Origin: CAIVPM01 sp964477265
Lineage (GTDB): Bacteria > Bacteroidota > Bacteroidia > Chitinophagales > Chitinophagaceae
DNA length: 64,000 bases
Assembly (NCBI GenBank): GCA_964477265.1
Contig: CAYZDJ010000002.1
Location: forward strand, 255,817-319,816
Reading direction: 5' to 3'
Part shown: one piece after another, positions 8,591 to 16,638 of the stretch
How positions within the stretch are numbered: position 1 is the stretch's first letter
Layout: every line of letters begins with the position of its first letter
Notes under the pieces: generated by a model
Databases searched by the model: none
What the model saw: the letters and a program-made list of their open reading frames with translations, nothing else
What the model was told of the DNA's origin: nothing
Translations under genes and position numbers: made by a program

Positions 8591-9385
8591 CTATTCCCCT
8601 TTAGGGGTTAGGGGTATTTGTGCATTATCTCTTTCCATATCTATAATCCAATCTTTACGCTTCAATTCAAAGTTAGTTCCTAAATATAAACGCCTTACCT
8701 GCTCATCATTTGCCAGCTCCTGTGCTGTGCCATGCTTAAATATTTTGCCTTCAATCAATAAATAAGCCCTGTCGCAAATGCTTAAAGTTTCGTTTACATT
8801 ATGGTCTGTTATTAATATACCTATGTTTTTATATTTCAGTTTTGCCACTACTGTTTGAATGTCTTCAACAGCAATAGGGTCAACGCCTGCAAAGGGTTCG
8901 TCAAGCAAAATAAACTTTGGGTCAACTGCCAAAGCCCTTGCTATTTCTGTTCTTCTACGTTCGCCACCACTTAAGCTATCGCCATTATTTTTTCTTACCT
9001 TACCCAAATTAAACTCGCTTAAAAGTGTTTCCAGCTTTTCGTGTCGTTGTGCTTTGTTAAGCTTTGTCATTTCAAGCACAGCCATAATATTATCTTCAAC
9101 ACTTAATTTTCTAAACACACTTGCTTCTTGTGGTAAATAGCCAATGCCCAATTGTGCACGTTTATACATAGGCAGTTTGGTTATATCATCCTGATTAAGA
9201 TATACAGTTCCTTTATCAGGTTTTATTAAACCCACCACCATATAAAACGATGTGGTTTTGCCTGCACCATTGGGTCCAAGCAAGCCTACAATTTCGCCTT
9301 GCTTTACCTCTACAGAAACATCATTTACAACTGTTCTGCTCTTATAGGTTTTAACTAAATTCTTGGTATGTATGGTTAAACTCAA
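8591..9385 (-). CDS. lptB: LPS export ABC transporter ATP-binding protein
   Basis: This 264-residue ATPase powers the LptB2FG complex that extracts lipopolysaccharide from the inner membrane. The motifs are complete: Walker A GLLGPNGAGKTTSFY, Q-loop YLPQEASVFRKLS, signature LSGGERRRTEIARAL, Walker B FILLDEPFAGVDP, and the switch histidine in LITDHNV. The family is normally about 240 residues. Here the C-terminus is longer and ends IPLTPKGE, encoded entirely by a CCCCTAAAGGGG-type repeat, so the natural stop was probably lost or replaced. It is divergent from valS and tail-adjacent to rnpB on the same strand. Confidence 0.93.
   Translation of the reverse strand: MSLTIHTKNLVKTYKSRTVVNDVSVEVKQGEIVGLLGPNGAGKTTSFYMVVGLIKPDKGTVYLNQDDITKLPMYKRAQLGIGYLPQEASVFRKLSVEDNIMAVLEMTKLNKAQRHEKLETLLSEFNLGKVRKNNGDSLSGGERRRTEIARALAVDPKFILLDEPFAGVDPIAVEDIQTVVAKLKYKNIGILITDHNVNETLSICDRAYLLIEGKIFKHGTAQELANDEQVRRLYLGTNFELKRKDWIIDMERDNAQIPLTPKGE
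8594..8614. repeat. CCCCTAAAGGGG-type dispersed repeat, copy 1
   Basis: The plus strand reads CCCCTTTAGGGGTTAGGGG. Similar copies occur at 16561, 16615, 34446, 34494 and 40005, and a variant lies inside valS at 10157. This copy supplies the last eight codons and lies against the stop codon of lptB. Confidence 0.75.
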
Positions 9386-9506
9386 TGTTTAATTTTTTGT
9401 AAAAATAGGTGATGCGTGTTTTAAGACAACTCATTCTAAAATATTTAACAAAGCACATAGAAAGGGTGAATATAAATGCAGCTCGATAAAAACACCTTTC
9501 AACTCT

Positions 9507-9514
9507 TACATTTG
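9507..9514 (+). promoter_or_regulatory. Probable valS promoter -7 box
   Basis: TACATTTG matches TAnnTTTG exactly, 21 bp before the valS ATG. No convincing -33 TTTG lies upstream. Confidence 0.5.
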
Positions 9515-9535
9515 CAGCCATTGAAGAAATAATTT

Positions 9536-12226
9536 ATGAGTGAGATTAGCAAAAATTTTGAACATAATATAGCAGACGAACATTGGTATAGCCATTGGTT
9601 AAATAAAGGCTATTTTAATAGCCAGGTAGATAACAGCAAACCTGCATACACTGTTGTTATTCCTCCACCCAATGTAACAGGTGTGTTGCATATGGGGCAT
9701 TGCCTAAACAATACCATTCAGGATATTTTAATTCGTCGTGCAAGGCAACAAGGCTTTAATGCTTGCTGGGTGCCTGGTACAGACCACGCCAGCATTGCAA
9801 CTGAAGCAAAAGTTGTGGCTATGTTGCGTGAACGTGATATTACAAAATCTTCTTTAAGCAGGGAAGAGTTTTTAAAATATGCCTGGGAATGGAAAGAAAA
9901 ATATGGTGGCATTATTTTACAACAATTAAAAAAGTTAGGTTGCAGTTTAGATTGGAACAGAACATCATTTACAATGGATGATGATTACTACAAAGCTGTT
10001 ATAAAAATATTTGTTCAACTGTATAATGATGGTATTATTTACAGAGGGTTAAGGATGGTGAATTGGGATCCTGCAAGTAAAACTGCATTGAGCGATGAAG
10101 AGGTTATTTATAAGGAAGTTGATTCTAAGCTTTATTACGTAAAATACAATTTTGTAATTCCCCCTTTGGGGGATGAGGGGGCTTTTATGATGGTGGCAAC
10201 CACACGTCCTGAAACAATTTTAGGTGATGTAGCAATTTGTGTTAATCCTAATGATGAAAGATATAAAAGCTGGATTGGCAAGGAAGTTTTAGTTCCTATC
10301 ATCAATAGAAAAATAAATATCATAGCTGATGAATATGTAGATGCAGAATTTGGAACTGGTGCTTTAAAAATTACACCAGCACACGATAAAAACGATAATG
10401 AAATTGGAAGAAAGCATAATCTTAAAACCATTGATACGCTTGATGCTGATGGTAAATTTACTGCTGAACAATTAGAAGAAGAATGTATCAATGACTTAGT
10501 AAAAAGTTATGTTGGTATTGACAGATTTGATTTAAGGAAAAAGATTGTTGAAGACATTGCTGCATTGGGTCAAATTGAAAAGATAGAAGAATATAAAGGA
10601 CAGGTTGGAACAAGTGAAAGAACAGGTGCTGTTATTGAAAACAGGTTGAGTATGCAGTGGTTTATGGATATGAAAAAGTTTATAGCCAATAACCCTGAAA
10701 CGCTTACTGCTGTTATGGATGATGAGATTAATTTTCATCCTGCAAAAGCAAAAAATACTTACAAGCATTGGATAGAAAATATTAAGGATTGGTGCATTAG
10801 TCGCCAGCTTTGGTGGGGACAACAAATACCTGCTTGGTATGATGAGAATGGAAATTATTATGTTGCAGAAAATTTAGAAAATTTACATAACGAGAGACCA
10901 GAAACGAGAAACGCAAAACTTACACAGGATGAAGATTGCCTTGACACCTGGTTCAGCAGTTGGATTTGGCCAATGGAAGTTTTTAAAGGCATCAGCAATC
11001 CAGGCAATGAAGAAGTAAATTATTATTACCCAACAACAACGTTGGTTACAGGTCAGGATATTATTTTCTTTTGGGTGGCAAGGATGATAATGGCCGGGTA
11101 TGAATTCAACAAACAACAGCCGTTTAAGGACGTTTATTTCACAGGAATGGTACGTGATAAGCAAGGTAGAAAAATGAGTAAGCAGCTTGGCAATAGCCCA
11201 GATTTATTGGGTTTGATTGACAAGTATGGTGCAGATGCTGTGCGTTTTGGCATTATGATTTCATCACCTGCTGGTAATGATTTATTGTTTGATGAAAGTA
11301 GCCTGGAACAAGGCAGAAACTTCAACAATAAGTTATGGAATGCAATGAAGTTGGTGAAGATGTGGGAAGGAAGAAAGTCAGTGGAGACAGAAAAGACAGT
11401 AGAGTCACGGAGTCAAACTAACGGTCTAACTGACTTCCCGACTTTATGGTTTGAGAACAGATTAAATGAAGCTAGACAAGAAGTTGAAAATTTAATGAAG
11501 CAATTTCAATTAAGTGCTGCATTAAAAGTTATATACAGCTTGATTTGGGATGATTTCTGTAGCTGGTATTTAGAATGGGTTAAACCAGGTTTTGAGCAAC
11601 CTATTGAAGCAAGTGTTTACAATAAAACCATTTCTTTCTTTGATGAATTGTTGCAATTGCTACATCCTTTTATGCCAATAGTTACAGAAGAAATTTATCA
11701 TCAATTAAAGCGAAGAGAAGAAGATTTAACTGTAAAGCAACAGTCAACAATTAACAATCAAGAGTCAACAGTTTTAGAACAAGGTAAATTATTACAGCAA
11801 GTAATTACAACACTTAGAGAAGCTCGTGCAAAAAACAATCTTAAACCAAAAGAAGAAATTGTATTGCATATTCAAACACAGCAACAACAGGCTTTTGATT
11901 CTATTGATACCATTCTTGCGAAGCAAGTAAATGCTAAAGAAATTAAGTTTGTTAATGATGCTGTAGCCAACACAATTGTAGTTGCAATAGAAAGTGATAA
12001 GTTTTATATAGAAAGCAATAGAGATATTGATGTAACTGCTTTAAAAGAAACCTTGTTAAAAGATTTGGAATATCAAAAAGGCTTTATAGAAGTTTTGATG
12101 AAAAAATTAGGTAACGAAAAATTTATAGCTAATGCCAAACCTGAGGTTTTAGCGAATGAGCAAAAGAAAAAAGCTGATGCAGAAGCAAGAATAAAAACTA
12201 TTGAAGAAAGTTTAGCAACATTGTAA
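9536..12226 (+). CDS. valS: Valine--tRNA ligase
   Basis: This 896-residue class I synthetase charges tRNA-Val. It has the HIGH-type motif in PPPNVTGVLHMGHCLN, the editing-domain segment ATTRPETILGD, DTWFSSWIWP, and the KMSKS loop RDKQGRKMSKQLGNSPD. The C-terminal coiled-coil arm is present (residues about 830-896). Four segments coincide with dispersed-repeat sequence and are in frame: residues about 207-216 (VIPPLGDEGA), 452-460 (NERPETRNA), 614-637 (KSVETEKTVE and following) and 734-746 (KQQSTINNQESTV). All fall where the protein family tolerates length variation, so the enzyme is probably active. A PAP2 phosphatase gene starts 2 bp after the stop. Confidence 0.96.
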   Translation: MSEISKNFEHNIADEHWYSHWLNKGYFNSQVDNSKPAYTVVIPPPNVTGVLHMGHCLNNTIQDILIRRARQQGFNACWVPGTDHASIATEAKVVAMLRERDITKSSLSREEFLKYAWEWKEKYGGIILQQLKKLGCSLDWNRTSFTMDDDYYKAVIKIFVQLYNDGIIYRGLRMVNWDPASKTALSDEEVIYKEVDSKLYYVKYNFVIPPLGDEGAFMMVATTRPETILGDVAICVNPNDERYKSWIGKEVLVPIINRKINIIADEYVDAEFGTGALKITPAHDKNDNEIGRKHNLKTIDTLDADGKFTAEQLEEECINDLVKSYVGIDRFDLRKKIVEDIAALGQIEKIEEYKGQVGTSERTGAVIENRLSMQWFMDMKKFIANNPETLTAVMDDEINFHPAKAKNTYKHWIENIKDWCISRQLWWGQQIPAWYDENGNYYVAENLENLHNERPETRNAKLTQDEDCLDTWFSSWIWPMEVFKGISNPGNEEVNYYYPTTTLVTGQDIIFFWVARMIMAGYEFNKQQPFKDVYFTGMVRDKQGRKMSKQLGNSPDLLGLIDKYGADAVRFGIMISSPAGNDLLFDESSLEQGRNFNNKLWNAMKLVKMWEGRKSVETEKTVESRSQTNGLTDFPTLWFENRLNEARQEVENLMKQFQLSAALKVIYSLIWDDFCSWYLEWVKPGFEQPIEASVYNKTISFFDELLQLLHPFMPIVTEEIYHQLKRREEDLTVKQQSTINNQESTVLEQGKLLQQVITTLREARAKNNLKPKEEIVLHIQTQQQQAFDSIDTILAKQVNAKEIKFVNDAVANTIVVAIESDKFYIESNRDIDVTALKETLLKDLEYQKGFIEVLMKKLGNEKFIANAKPEVLANEQKKKADAEARIKTIEESLATL
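10889..10914. repeat. ACGAGAAAC-type repeat inside valS
   Basis: The sequence AACGAGAGACCAGAAACGAG continues as AAACGC and matches the repeat found after pheT (43368-43446) and at the start of aroE (39930-39975). It is read in frame as NERPETRNA. Confidence 0.6.
11376..11445. repeat. Repeat-like segment inside valS
   Basis: This 70-bp stretch is built from GTCA, GACAG, AGTCACGG and GTCTAACTGACTTCC elements, unlike the surrounding codon use. It reads like an inserted intergenic repeat with partial inverted symmetry (AGTCAGT near its start, ACTGACT near its end). It remains in frame and encodes a polar loop before the anticodon-binding domain. Confidence 0.5.
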
Positions 12227-12227
12227 A

Positions 12228-12821
12228 ATGAAAATAAAAAGTATATACAAAAGCATCTTGATTGTTACAGGATGCTTTTTTTTGAATCTTGTAAATGCTC
12301 AAAACTGGGAAATTAATTTGTTGAAAGATATTAACCCAAGTCAATCACATCCTGTATTTCAGCAAAATATTTCAAAGTCTGTTTATCCATTAGCATTAGC
12401 AACACCAGTTTCAATATTTACAGTTGGCTTACTAAAGAAAGATAAAAAACTACAGCAACAGAGTTATGAAATTGCTGGTGCTTTAATTATTAATACAGCT
12501 ATTACACAAGGTTTAAAATACACTATAAATCGTAACAGACCTTACGAAGATTATCCAATAATTATCAATCCTTACACCATAGAAAAAGATGCAAGTTTTC
12601 CGAGTGGTCATACTTCAACTGCATTTGCCTTAGCTGCAAGTATTTCTATGCAAAACAAAAAATGGTATTTTGTTGTGCCTGCTTATGCCTGGGCTGCAAG
12701 TGTTGGTTATAGTCGTATGTATTTGGGCGAGCATTATCCAACAGATGTTTTTGCAGGTGCTGTTATTGGCATTGGCAGTGCTTATTTAAGTAATTGGTTA
12801 ACTAAAAAGTTGATTAGATAA
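12228..12821 (+). CDS. PAP2 family phosphatase
   Basis: The 197-residue protein is a type 2 phosphatidic acid phosphatase. The three signature motifs are present: KYTINRNRP (residues about 98-106), PSGHTSTAFA, and SRMYLGEHYPTD. An N-terminal signal peptide or anchor is visible (SILIVTGCFFLNLVNAQ), so the active site is probably on the periplasmic side. Likely substrates are lipid phosphates such as undecaprenyl pyrophosphate or phosphatidylglycerol phosphate, but this is not decided by sequence. It starts 2 bp after valS and is probably cotranscribed with it. Confidence 0.88.
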   Translation: MKIKSIYKSILIVTGCFFLNLVNAQNWEINLLKDINPSQSHPVFQQNISKSVYPLALATPVSIFTVGLLKKDKKLQQQSYEIAGALIINTAITQGLKYTINRNRPYEDYPIIINPYTIEKDASFPSGHTSTAFALAASISMQNKKWYFVVPAYAWAASVGYSRMYLGEHYPTDVFAGAVIGIGSAYLSNWLTKKLIR

Positions 12822-12830
12822 TAGCGAAAG

Positions 12831-12903
12831 TTTCTCACAAAGCTACAAAGGTTACCACGAGACAAAGCCTTTGTTACTTAGTATTCTTTGAGAACTTTGC
12901 GTG
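12831..12903. repeat. CACAAAG-type dispersed repeat
   Basis: This segment is made of CACAAAGCTACAAAGG, the small palindrome ACAAAG-C-CTTTGT (12862-12874), and the reverse elements CTTTGAGAACTTTGCGTG. It fills the gap between the PAP2 and GNAT genes. It has overall dyad symmetry and resembles intergenic repeats common in this phylum. Confidence 0.55.
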
Positions 12904-12914
12904 AAAAATAAATT

Positions 12915-13400
12915 ATGATAATTAGAGAAGCCACAATACAAGATATTCCTTCCATTCAATCCATTGCACAAATAACTTGGGCAAACACTTATACTTTTTT
13001 AAGTGCAGAGCAAATGGAATATATGCTTGATTGGATGTACAGCACAACATCTTTACAACAGCAAATGCAAAGTGGACATCAGTTTTATGTAGCTATAAAT
13101 AATGAAGAAATTATTGGTTTTGCAAGTGTTTCTAAAGAAGAGCAAAATATTTGCAAGCTAAATAAATTATATGTTTTGCCCACAATACAAAAAACTGGTG
13201 CAGGTAAAGCTTTGCTGCAAAGCGTTGTTGATTATGCCAAAGAAAATAAAGTAACAGAATTACAGCTTCAAGTAAACAGAAATAACAACGCCAAAAATTT
13301 TTATTTAAAGCAAGGCTTTACAATTTTATATGAAGCTGACTTTGAGATTGGTAATGGATTTTATATGAATGATTATGTAATGAGCCTACAATTAATCTAA
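12915..13400 (+). CDS. GNAT family N-acetyltransferase
   Basis: This 161-residue acetyltransferase has the usual opening MIIREATIQDIPSIQSIAQ, the acetyl-CoA binding loop LYVLPTIQKTGAGKALLQSV, and motif B QVNRNNNAKNFYLKQGFTI. The opening WANTYTFLSAEQMEYMLD is typical of a Bacteroidota subfamily that often has tryptophan near position 28. The acceptor is unknown. The gene follows a CACAAAG repeat and precedes the persulfide dioxygenase gene. Confidence 0.86.
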   Translation: MIIREATIQDIPSIQSIAQITWANTYTFLSAEQMEYMLDWMYSTTSLQQQMQSGHQFYVAINNEEIIGFASVSKEEQNICKLNKLYVLPTIQKTGAGKALLQSVVDYAKENKVTELQLQVNRNNNAKNFYLKQGFTILYEADFEIGNGFYMNDYVMSLQLI

Positions 13401-13458
13401 TTTCTACATTCGAAGTTTTTGCTATCATTACACTACTATTTTTGCAAAAATTTCAAAT

Positions 13459-14874
13459 ATGTTTATTAAACAATTATATACTGGCTGTTTAAGCGAAGCT
13501 GCTTATTATATTGAAAGTAATGGTGTAGCTGCTGTGGTTGATCCTTTGCGTGATATTGATGAGTATTTACAGCTTGCAACAGAAAGGAATGCAACAATCA
13601 AATATATTTTTGAAACACATTTTCATGCAGATTTTGTGAGTGGTCATTTAGACCTTGCTGCAGCAACTGGTGCAGAAATTATTTATGGCCCAAACACACA
13701 AACCAATTTAAAAGTAACCATTGCAAAAGATGGTGATGTGTTTAATATTGGAAATATTTCTGTTGAGGTTTTACATACACCAGGCCACACTTTAGAAAGC
13801 ACTTGTTATTTACTAAAAGATGATCAAGGAAAAGCACATTGCATTTTCACTGGCGATACTTTGTTTGTTGGCGATGTTGGCAGACCAGACCTTGCACAAA
13901 AAGGTGAAAGCCTTACAATGGAAGATTTGGCAGGAATGTTATACGATAGTTTGCAAGCCAAAATAATGCCTTTGGCAAATGATGTAATTATGTATCCTGC
14001 ACATGGTGCTGGTAGTAGTTGTGGTAAAAATTTGGGTAAAGAAACTTTCAGTACAATTGGTGAGCAAAAAGAAAAAAACTATGCTTTAAATCAGGCTACA
14101 AAAGAAGACTTTGTTAAAGCTGTAACTGAAGGATTAGCTGCACCGCCACAATATTTTCCTATCAATGCAAAAATTAATAAAGAGGGGTATGAAAGTTTGG
14201 ATAAGGTTTTGGCTGATGGATTAAAACCTTTATCTGTAGCTGATTTTAAAGCATTGACAAAAGATGAAAACATAATTATTTTAGATACTCGTCACGCTAC
14301 AGTTTTTACACAAGGCTTTGTGCCAACAAGTATTTCTATTGGTTTAGAAGGAAGGTTTGCAGAATGGTCTGGCAGCTTGTTATCATTTACCAAAACAATT
14401 ATTTTAGTTACAGAAATTGGGAAAGAAAAAGAAACTGTTGTTCGTTTAGCACGTGTTGGTTTTTCAAGATTTGGTGGTTTTTTAAATGGTGGTTTTCAGG
14501 CTTGGCAAAATGCTAACGAGCGTACAGATATGGTTGTTGATGTTGATGCTGACGAATTAGCAATGGATATTCCATTTGATGAAAAGCTTGTAATACTTGA
14601 TGTGCGTAAAGAAACTGAATTTGCCGATGGTCATATTTCAACTGCTATAAATATTCCTTTGCTTGAATTGCTTGACCCAGGTAGCATGGCAGATTTAGAA
14701 GACAATCAAAACATATATATTCATTGTGCAGGTGGTTATAGAAGTGTAATTGCTGCAAGCATTATAAAGCAACAGGGTATTCATAATTTGCGAAATGTGC
14801 TTGGTGGCTTTAATGCTATAAAAGAACTGAATGATAAATTTGAAATTGAGAAAAGTGTTGCTGCTTTAAATTAA
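13459..14874 (+). CDS. MBL-fold persulfide dioxygenase-like protein with two rhodanese domains
   Basis: This 471-residue protein joins an ETHE1-like metallo-beta-lactamase domain (residues about 1-250) to two rhodanese domains (about 265-350 and 370-460). Metal-binding motifs are ETHFHADFVSGH, HTPGHTLEST, TGDTLFVGDVGRPDL and YPAHGAGSSCG. The second rhodanese domain has the active-site cysteine in YIHCAGGYRS. The first lacks it (LVTEIGKEKE) and is probably structural. ETHE1-type enzymes oxidise glutathione or other persulfides to sulfite, and the rhodanese part passes sulfane sulfur. The gene overlaps the convergent downstream gene by 4 bp. Confidence 0.92.
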   Translation: MFIKQLYTGCLSEAAYYIESNGVAAVVDPLRDIDEYLQLATERNATIKYIFETHFHADFVSGHLDLAAATGAEIIYGPNTQTNLKVTIAKDGDVFNIGNISVEVLHTPGHTLESTCYLLKDDQGKAHCIFTGDTLFVGDVGRPDLAQKGESLTMEDLAGMLYDSLQAKIMPLANDVIMYPAHGAGSSCGKNLGKETFSTIGEQKEKNYALNQATKEDFVKAVTEGLAAPPQYFPINAKINKEGYESLDKVLADGLKPLSVADFKALTKDENIIILDTRHATVFTQGFVPTSISIGLEGRFAEWSGSLLSFTKTIILVTEIGKEKETVVRLARVGFSRFGGFLNGGFQAWQNANERTDMVVDVDADELAMDIPFDEKLVILDVRKETEFADGHISTAINIPLLELLDPGSMADLEDNQNIYIHCAGGYRSVIAASIIKQQGIHNLRNVLGGFNAIKELNDKFEIEKSVAALN

Positions 14875-15968
14875 TTGCTTTTCAATTCAATATCTGCAAC
14901 AAGCATAGCGTGATCGCTTAAACCATTATCAATAATTTTGAATTGGTGCACTTTAAAGTTTTTGTCTGGCATTATATAATCTATTCTAAGCACTGTTGAC
15001 AAAGAGTTAAAAGTTTTGCCAAGGCCCAATCCTTTCTGCAAAAAAGCATCTTGCTTATTATTTCTTATTTTCCAGTAAATATAGTTATTGGGCACCTCAT
15101 TCAAGTCTGCACAAAAAACAGCAGGATATTTTGAGCTTGCCATAAAGTCGTTTGCTACATTGGCCTCCTCGTTGTGTATTTGCAAGGTTCGGCGAACTTT
15201 TTTAAAAATTTGTTTCCAATTTTTCTTACTGTTTTCTTCATCAAGTTTATCACCATCAATTTCTTCAAACTCATTTCTGTTAAATTTATAAGAATCGAAA
15301 TGTGTTGTAAAAAAAGAAATAGTATCACTTTTGTCATTAATCACATCAGCTCTTAAAATAGTTGTACCGTTTTTATAGGCAGCACTATCGCTAAATGCAA
15401 TGGGATATTTTGAAAAAATTACATTGCCACTCCTGTGCTTGTATTTCCCCACAATCCACCATGGAAAATATACATACTGATATTTTTTGGAAATGTCAGT
15501 GAAGGCCTTAGGTTGTTTTTCTCTTATTTCTGCAAATTCCTGCAAGCACACTATATCAGCATTTTGTGTAAAAATGGCGTCACTAATTTCATCTTGCTTG
15601 TGTCTCACAGCATTTTTTTCCTGAGTTTTTCCAGATAAATTTCCAACATTCCAGGTTACAATTCTAATAGTATTATTGGGTTTAGTTTTATTAAAAATGG
15701 TATTGCTGTTAAAGGCAAACAATGTTGTAATTTGCTTAAAGCCACAGCATAAAATAATAAATAAGTACAAGGCAAATTTTGGCTTTATAAATAACCAAAA
15801 TAAGATAGTCATCACTAATGCAATGGTTATATAAAAAAAGCTAAAGCCTATAAACCCCAATAGCCAAAAGTAGTTTGGAGAAAGCCATGGCAGCAGGCAA
15901 GCCAATAAAAAAGCGACGACTAATAAGACGTTCAATGTTATTAATAATCGTTTTATAAACTTTCGCAT
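14871..15968 (-). CDS. Endonuclease/exonuclease/phosphatase family membrane protein
   Basis: The 365-residue protein has two or three N-terminal membrane helices (residues about 8-85) followed by an endonuclease/exonuclease/phosphatase domain. The domain motifs are RIVTWNVGNLSG, DIVCLQEFAEI, FFTTHFDSYKFNR, VFCADLNEVPNNY and the final NGLSDHAMLVADIE with the catalytic SDH. The layout is common in Bacteroidota. The catalytic domain probably faces the periplasm, and the substrate may be a phosphodiester or a lipid head group. It converges on and overlaps the rhodanese gene by 4 bp. Confidence 0.87.
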   Translation of the reverse strand: MRKFIKRLLITLNVLLVVAFLLACLLPWLSPNYFWLLGFIGFSFFYITIALVMTILFWLFIKPKFALYLFIILCCGFKQITTLFAFNSNTIFNKTKPNNTIRIVTWNVGNLSGKTQEKNAVRHKQDEISDAIFTQNADIVCLQEFAEIREKQPKAFTDISKKYQYVYFPWWIVGKYKHRSGNVIFSKYPIAFSDSAAYKNGTTILRADVINDKSDTISFFTTHFDSYKFNRNEFEEIDGDKLDEENSKKNWKQIFKKVRRTLQIHNEEANVANDFMASSKYPAVFCADLNEVPNNYIYWKIRNNKQDAFLQKGLGLGKTFNSLSTVLRIDYIMPDKNFKVHQFKIIDNGLSDHAMLVADIELKSN

Positions 15969-16097
15969 GAATAATTTTAATCAGGTAAAAATATACTATT
16001 GTTAATTAAAACAAACTGTTTATAAATCCTATTGCAGCTTTGGCATAATTATACAAATCATAAATCCAAAATCGTATATCATAAATACGCATAGCCC

Positions 16098-16105
16098 TAC
16101 ATTTG
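16098..16105 (+). promoter_or_regulatory. Probable promoter -7 box of the FKBP gene
   Basis: TACATTTG matches TAnnTTTG exactly, 14 bp before the ATG of the FKBP gene. No -33 element is clear. Confidence 0.5.
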
Positions 16106-16119
16106 CAAAAATTTTTATA

Positions 16120-16554
16120 ATGAGTGCCTTTGAAAGATTAACACAAGTGAAAAACGAAAAATCTGCTGCTAACCTAAAAGCAGGTCAGGAATTTTTAGCA
16201 AAAAACAAAACAGAAGATGGTGTTGTAGAAACTACAACTGGTTTGCAATACAAAGTATTAACAATGGGCAATGGCGAAAAACCAACTGCTCGTAATACTG
16301 TAACATGTCATTATCATGGTACAACCATTGATGGCAGTGTGTTTGATAGTAGTGTGCAACGTGGTGTGCCAGCAAGTTTTCCTTTAAGTGCAGTTATTAG
16401 TGGTTGGACAGAAGGATTGCAATTTATGCCAACAGGAAGCAAGTTTCGTTTTTTTATTCCACCACATTTAGCTTATGGCGATAGACACATTAGTGCTGTA
16501 ATTGGTCCAAATTCTACATTGATTTTTGATGTGGAATTGATTAGTTTTAAGTAA
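16120..16554 (+). CDS. FKBP-type peptidyl-prolyl cis-trans isomerase
   Basis: The 144-residue protein has an N-terminal helical dimerisation-like segment (residues 1-35) and an FKBP domain (about 40-144). FKBP features are TGLQYKVLTMGNGEKPTARN, YHGTTIDGSVFDSS, SGWTEGLQFMPTGSKFRFFI and the closing PNSTLIFDVELISFK. There is no signal peptide, so it should act in the cytoplasm, unlike the many exported FklB/FkpA relatives. The gap to gcvP consists of an inverted pair of dispersed repeats. Confidence 0.93.
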   Translation: MSAFERLTQVKNEKSAANLKAGQEFLAKNKTEDGVVETTTGLQYKVLTMGNGEKPTARNTVTCHYHGTTIDGSVFDSSVQRGVPASFPLSAVISGWTEGLQFMPTGSKFRFFIPPHLAYGDRHISAVIGPNSTLIFDVELISFK

Positions 16555-16560
16555 TACCGC

Positions 16561-16635
16561 TAACCCCTAAAGGGGAATCAGGTGTAAGAAAATATTTTTA
16601 AATTTTAAAAAGCAGTCCCCCTTTAGGGGATAGGG
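16561..16635. repeat. Inverted pair of CCCCTAAAGGGG-type repeats
   Basis: TAACCCCTAAAGGGGAATCA at 16561-16580 and CCCCCTTTAGGGGATAGGG at 16617-16635 face each other across about 36 bp of AT-rich sequence and end 3 bp before the gcvP ATG. The same paired arrangement, with similar spacing, separates etfB from etfA. The pair could fold into a long hairpin in the transcript. Confidence 0.75.
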
Positions 16636-16638
16636 TTT

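Noticed and set aside
16561..16638. Glycine riboswitch ahead of gcvP
   Set aside because: The leader is only the CCCCTAAAGGGG repeat pair and shows none of the conserved glycine aptamer segments.
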